Below, in pieces: positions 62,091 to 64,000 of a stretch of DNA of 64,000 nt. The first letter of the stretch is position 1. Every line of letters begins with the position of its first letter. Made by a program: the position numbers and the translations under genes. The DNA comes from Rubrobacter calidifluminis (GTDB taxonomy: Bacteria; Actinomycetota; Rubrobacteria; Rubrobacterales; Rubrobacteraceae), in the NCBI RefSeq assembly GCF_028617075.1, contig NZ_JAQKGV010000003.1:124001-188000 (forward strand). The letters are read 5' to 3'. A model generated the notes under the pieces. That model did not search any database, was not told where the DNA came from, and saw only the letters and a program-made list of their open reading frames with translations.

Positions 62091-63038
62091 GTGTACGATC
62101 TTCGTGGTGCCCCCGGGTCATCCGGCGCCCGGGCGAGGCTTTTTTGGATCATGGCCCTCGCGCTCGCCGTATCGCTCTCCGCAGTCGTGCTCGCGACCTC
62201 GGACCGAAAGGTCGAGGCACGCCAGCGGCCCGCGCTTCCCCCGGCGGGGAAGCCGGTGATTCCCTATCTTCTCTCCGATCCTGGAACCGTGACGGCCCTC
62301 GAGAAGAAGTTCGGTCTCGGCCAGGATGAAAAGGGCCGGCTCCTGCTCGCCGTCCGGCGCGAGAACCGCACCATCGCCGGCGCCTACGCCCGGAGCGAGC
62401 GGGTCCTGGGAGCCGGGAGGAACTCCATGGCCCGCAGCGGAGATGCCGTCGTCGTCTCCGCGTACAACCGCCGGGTGAGCCGGGCGGAGGAGCGGGCCAG
62501 AGCCGAGATCCTGGGGCTCGTCCCCGCCCGGGAGCGCCCCGCCCTGAGGAGCTGGCTCGGGAGCCGGTGGAGCCAGGCGGTGCAGCAGAACTGCGGGGGC
62601 TACACGCGGCTCACGTACAACACCAGATCCTCCCTGGGGGTCACCGACAGGGTCTACGCCACCCAGTACAACGGCTACACCAGCTTCGAGGTCGCCCTGC
62701 CGCACCAGGCGCTCAAACAGAAAGGAGGCTTCAGGGTCCGCCTGAGCTACGGCGGGCACAGCGTCTGGGTCCCGGTCAGGGAGGTCGGGCCGTGGAACAC
62801 CCGCGACAACTACTGGCAGAGCAGCAGATACCGCACCATGTGGCGCAACCTCCCCCGGGGCGTGCCGGAGGCCAAAGCCGCCTACTGCCGGAACTACAAC
62901 CGGGGGGAGGACGAGTTCGGCCGCACCGTCGCCAACCCCGCCGGCATAGACATAACCCCGGCCGTCGCGCACCGGCTCGGGCTCGCGACCTACGAGAACG
63001 CCAGGATCACGGTCTACTACCCCTGGGTCGGACACTAA
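62091..63038 (+). CDS. Secreted/membrane-anchored protein, unknown domain
   Basis: 315 residues. Cytosolic stub, one membrane helix (about 24-40, WIMALALAVSLSAVVL), then an extracellular part. The region around 170-250 (YATQYNGYTSFEVALPH, VWVPVREVGPWN) and the ending GIDITPAVAHRLGL recall double-psi barrel proteins associated with cell-wall metabolism. GTG at 62091 is preferred to TTG at 62076 because GGAGGGGGG is four bases before it. Single gene under its own promoter. Confidence 0.75.
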   Translation: MYDLRGAPGSSGARARLFWIMALALAVSLSAVVLATSDRKVEARQRPALPPAGKPVIPYLLSDPGTVTALEKKFGLGQDEKGRLLLAVRRENRTIAGAYARSERVLGAGRNSMARSGDAVVVSAYNRRVSRAEERARAEILGLVPARERPALRSWLGSRWSQAVQQNCGGYTRLTYNTRSSLGVTDRVYATQYNGYTSFEVALPHQALKQKGGFRVRLSYGGHSVWVPVREVGPWNTRDNYWQSSRYRTMWRNLPRGVPEAKAAYCRNYNRGEDEFGRTVANPAGIDITPAVAHRLGLATYENARITVYYPWVGH

Positions 63039-63043
63039 CCTCC

Positions 63044-63072
63044 TTGACCGCGGGGCGATGATGCTTTAGCAT
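63044..63072 (+). promoter_or_regulatory. metX promoter
   Basis: TTGACC (63044-63049), 17 bases, TAGCAT (63067-63072). Start expected near 63079, just ahead of the riboswitch. Confidence 0.7.
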
Positions 63073-63089
63073 CTCTGCCCAAGCGCGAA

Positions 63090-63218
63090 CCCGCATCGAG
63101 AGCGGTGGAGGGAACTGGCCCTGCGAAGCCGCGGCAACCGGCGGAGCCCCGGAGGGCTCCGTGAGGTGCCAAATCCAGCAGGCGGCGGCCCGGTGGTCTC
63201 CGGCCTGGAAGATGTGGG
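63090..63218 (+). ncRNA. SAM-I (S-box) riboswitch
   Basis: P1 stem CCCGCATC/GATGTGGG closes the aptamer. The conserved core matches S-box: GAGGGAACTGGCCC, GAAGCCGCGGCAACC, and GGTGCCAAATCCAGC. It senses S-adenosylmethionine and should lower metX expression when it is abundant. A hairpin GAAGAG/CTCTTC follows (63218-63242) without a T run, so control is probably translational or by a non-classic terminator. Confidence 0.95.
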
Positions 63219-63283
63219 AAGAGCCTGAAAAGCGGCCTCTTCTGCGAGCGGGTTAGCGCGCCGGGCGGCGGGAAAGCCGCACC

Positions 63284-63400
63284 ATGACGTGTAGACCCGA
63301 CGAGGGAAGGAGGCTGTATTACTCCGCAGCATGGCACAAGATCCGGGGGCCGGGGCTAAGGAAGCCCCGGCCCGTTCGGGCAGGGCTCTCTGCCGCATAG
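63284..63400 (+). CDS. Possible 38-residue upstream ORF overlapping metX
   Basis: ATG at 63284 in the riboswitch expression platform opens a 38-codon frame (begins MTCRPDEGRRLYYS) that overlaps the metX start in another frame. No strong ribosome site. It could couple or compete with metX translation. May be chance. Confidence 0.2.
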   Translation: MTCRPDEGRRLYYSAAWHKIRGPGLRKPRPVRAGLSAA

Positions 63401-64000
63401 GACCCTTCGAACCGGAGCTCGGCGGCCATCTCCCCGAGGTCGTTCTGGCCTACGAGACCTGGGGCGAGCCCAACGAGGCGAGGGACAACGCGGTTCTCAT
63501 CGTCCACGCCCTCACGGGCGACTCGCACGCCGCCGGGGAGCCGGACGAGGAGTACAGGCGCGGCGGCTGGTGGCATCCCCTGATCGGGCCGGGGCGTCCG
63601 GTGGACACGGAGCGGTACTTCGTGGTCTGCTCGAACGTGCTCGGCGGATGCTCCGGGAGCACGGGGCCGGCCTCCCGCGACCCGATCTCCGGCAGGCCCT
63701 ACGGGATGCGCTTCCCGCTCGTCACGATCCGGGACATGGTGCGGGCCCAGAAGCGCCTGCTCGAGGAGCTCGGCATAGAGCGTCTCGAGCTGGTCGCCGG
63801 GGGCTCCATCGGCGGGCAGCAGGCGCTCGAGTGGGCCGTGGAGTTCCCCGGGTTCGCGAGGAGGGTGATCCCGGTCGCCGCGACCGGCGCCCTCGGGCCG
63901 CAGGGGATCGGGATGAGCGAGATCGGACGCCGGGCGATCATGTCCGACCCCGACTGGCAGGGGGGCGACTACTACGGCACGGGGCGCTCGCCGGAGCGGG
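63331..64000 (+). CDS. metX: Homoserine O-acetyltransferase (C-terminus cut by window edge)
   Basis: 223 codons to the window edge. Alpha/beta-hydrolase fold; LAYETWGEPN, VLIVHALTGDSHAAG, SNVLGGCSGSTGP, and nucleophile Ser in VAGGSIGGQQALEW. Activates homoserine for methionine synthesis; acetyl versus succinyl donor is not certain. The riboswitch upstream fits. The GGAGG at about 63308 is rather far from the ATG at 63331, so the start is moderately secure. Confidence 0.93.
   Translation, partial: MAQDPGAGAKEAPARSGRALCRIGPFEPELGGHLPEVVLAYETWGEPNEARDNAVLIVHALTGDSHAAGEPDEEYRRGGWWHPLIGPGRPVDTERYFVVCSNVLGGCSGSTGPASRDPISGRPYGMRFPLVTIRDMVRAQKRLLEELGIERLELVAGGSIGGQQALEWAVEFPGFARRVIPVAATGALGPQGIGMSEIGRRAIMSDPDWQGGDYYGTGRSPER

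Overview
The window is gene-dense, high-G+C bacterial chromosome with short gaps, many TTG and GTG starts and many stop/start overlaps (ATGA, GTGA, TTGA). Gene content points to Actinomycetota, most likely a Rubrobacter-like lineage: a class E sortase, a stand-alone Clp N-domain protein with an HTH partner, a PAC2-family protein, a Nur-like nickel regulator, short HisG with HisZ, and an archaeal/eukaryotic-type ProS. The genus is inferred from gene content, not from a marker gene.

Layout. 0-10 kb: a hemerythrin/cupin pair (cut by the left edge), a TDT-family anion transporter, and a complete membrane nitrate reductase operon narGHJI ending in an SDR-like protein that has lost its catalytic residues. 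A decayed copy of the narG 5' end lies just upstream of narG. 10.1-10.9 kb: five tRNA genes (Asp, Phe; Lys, Glu, Val) around a tyrosine-recombinase relic. 10.9-23.2 kb: one eleven-gene purine operon on the minus strand (purA-D-B-C-S-Q-L-F-M-N-H), covering PRPP to IMP plus purA and purB, but without purE/purK. 23.4-29 kb: a SerK/SbnI-like ParB-fold protein, tRNA-Pro, a serine-recombinase-fold protein lacking the catalytic serine, and a four-gene osmoprotectant (OpuC-type) ABC importer. 29-39 kb: metallophosphoesterase, sortase E, an ABC-2 exporter, GNAT, alpha/beta hydrolase, NDH-2, a thioredoxin-like ferredoxin with a Cys-to-His change, an ACT-malic enzyme and several unknowns.

39.2-47.2 kb: histidine biosynthesis in two minus-strand blocks, hisZ-hisG-hisD-GNAT and hisB-HAD-hisH-uppP-hisA. 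They are separated by a plus-strand HTH-ClpN pair whose promoter is built into two perfect operator palindromes. 47-55 kb: M32 carboxypeptidase, a secreted CAP protein, a nickel group (NiCoT permease, Nur-like Fur regulator with its box, LarE nearby), Aat, PAC2, peroxiredoxin and FabF. 55-64 kb: serS, a GAF-GGDEF diguanylate cyclase, a 902-residue UxaA/GarD-like protein with a repeated N-terminal half, proS, a secreted protein behind a strong promoter and palindrome, and a SAM-I riboswitch driving metX, which is cut by the right edge.

The strongest candidates for new biology are the HTH-ClpN module, the 3Cys:1His ferredoxin, the serine-recombinase fold with Ser replaced by Asp, the duplicated UxaA protein, the CTG start of purM, and a recurrent leaderless-promoter arrangement.
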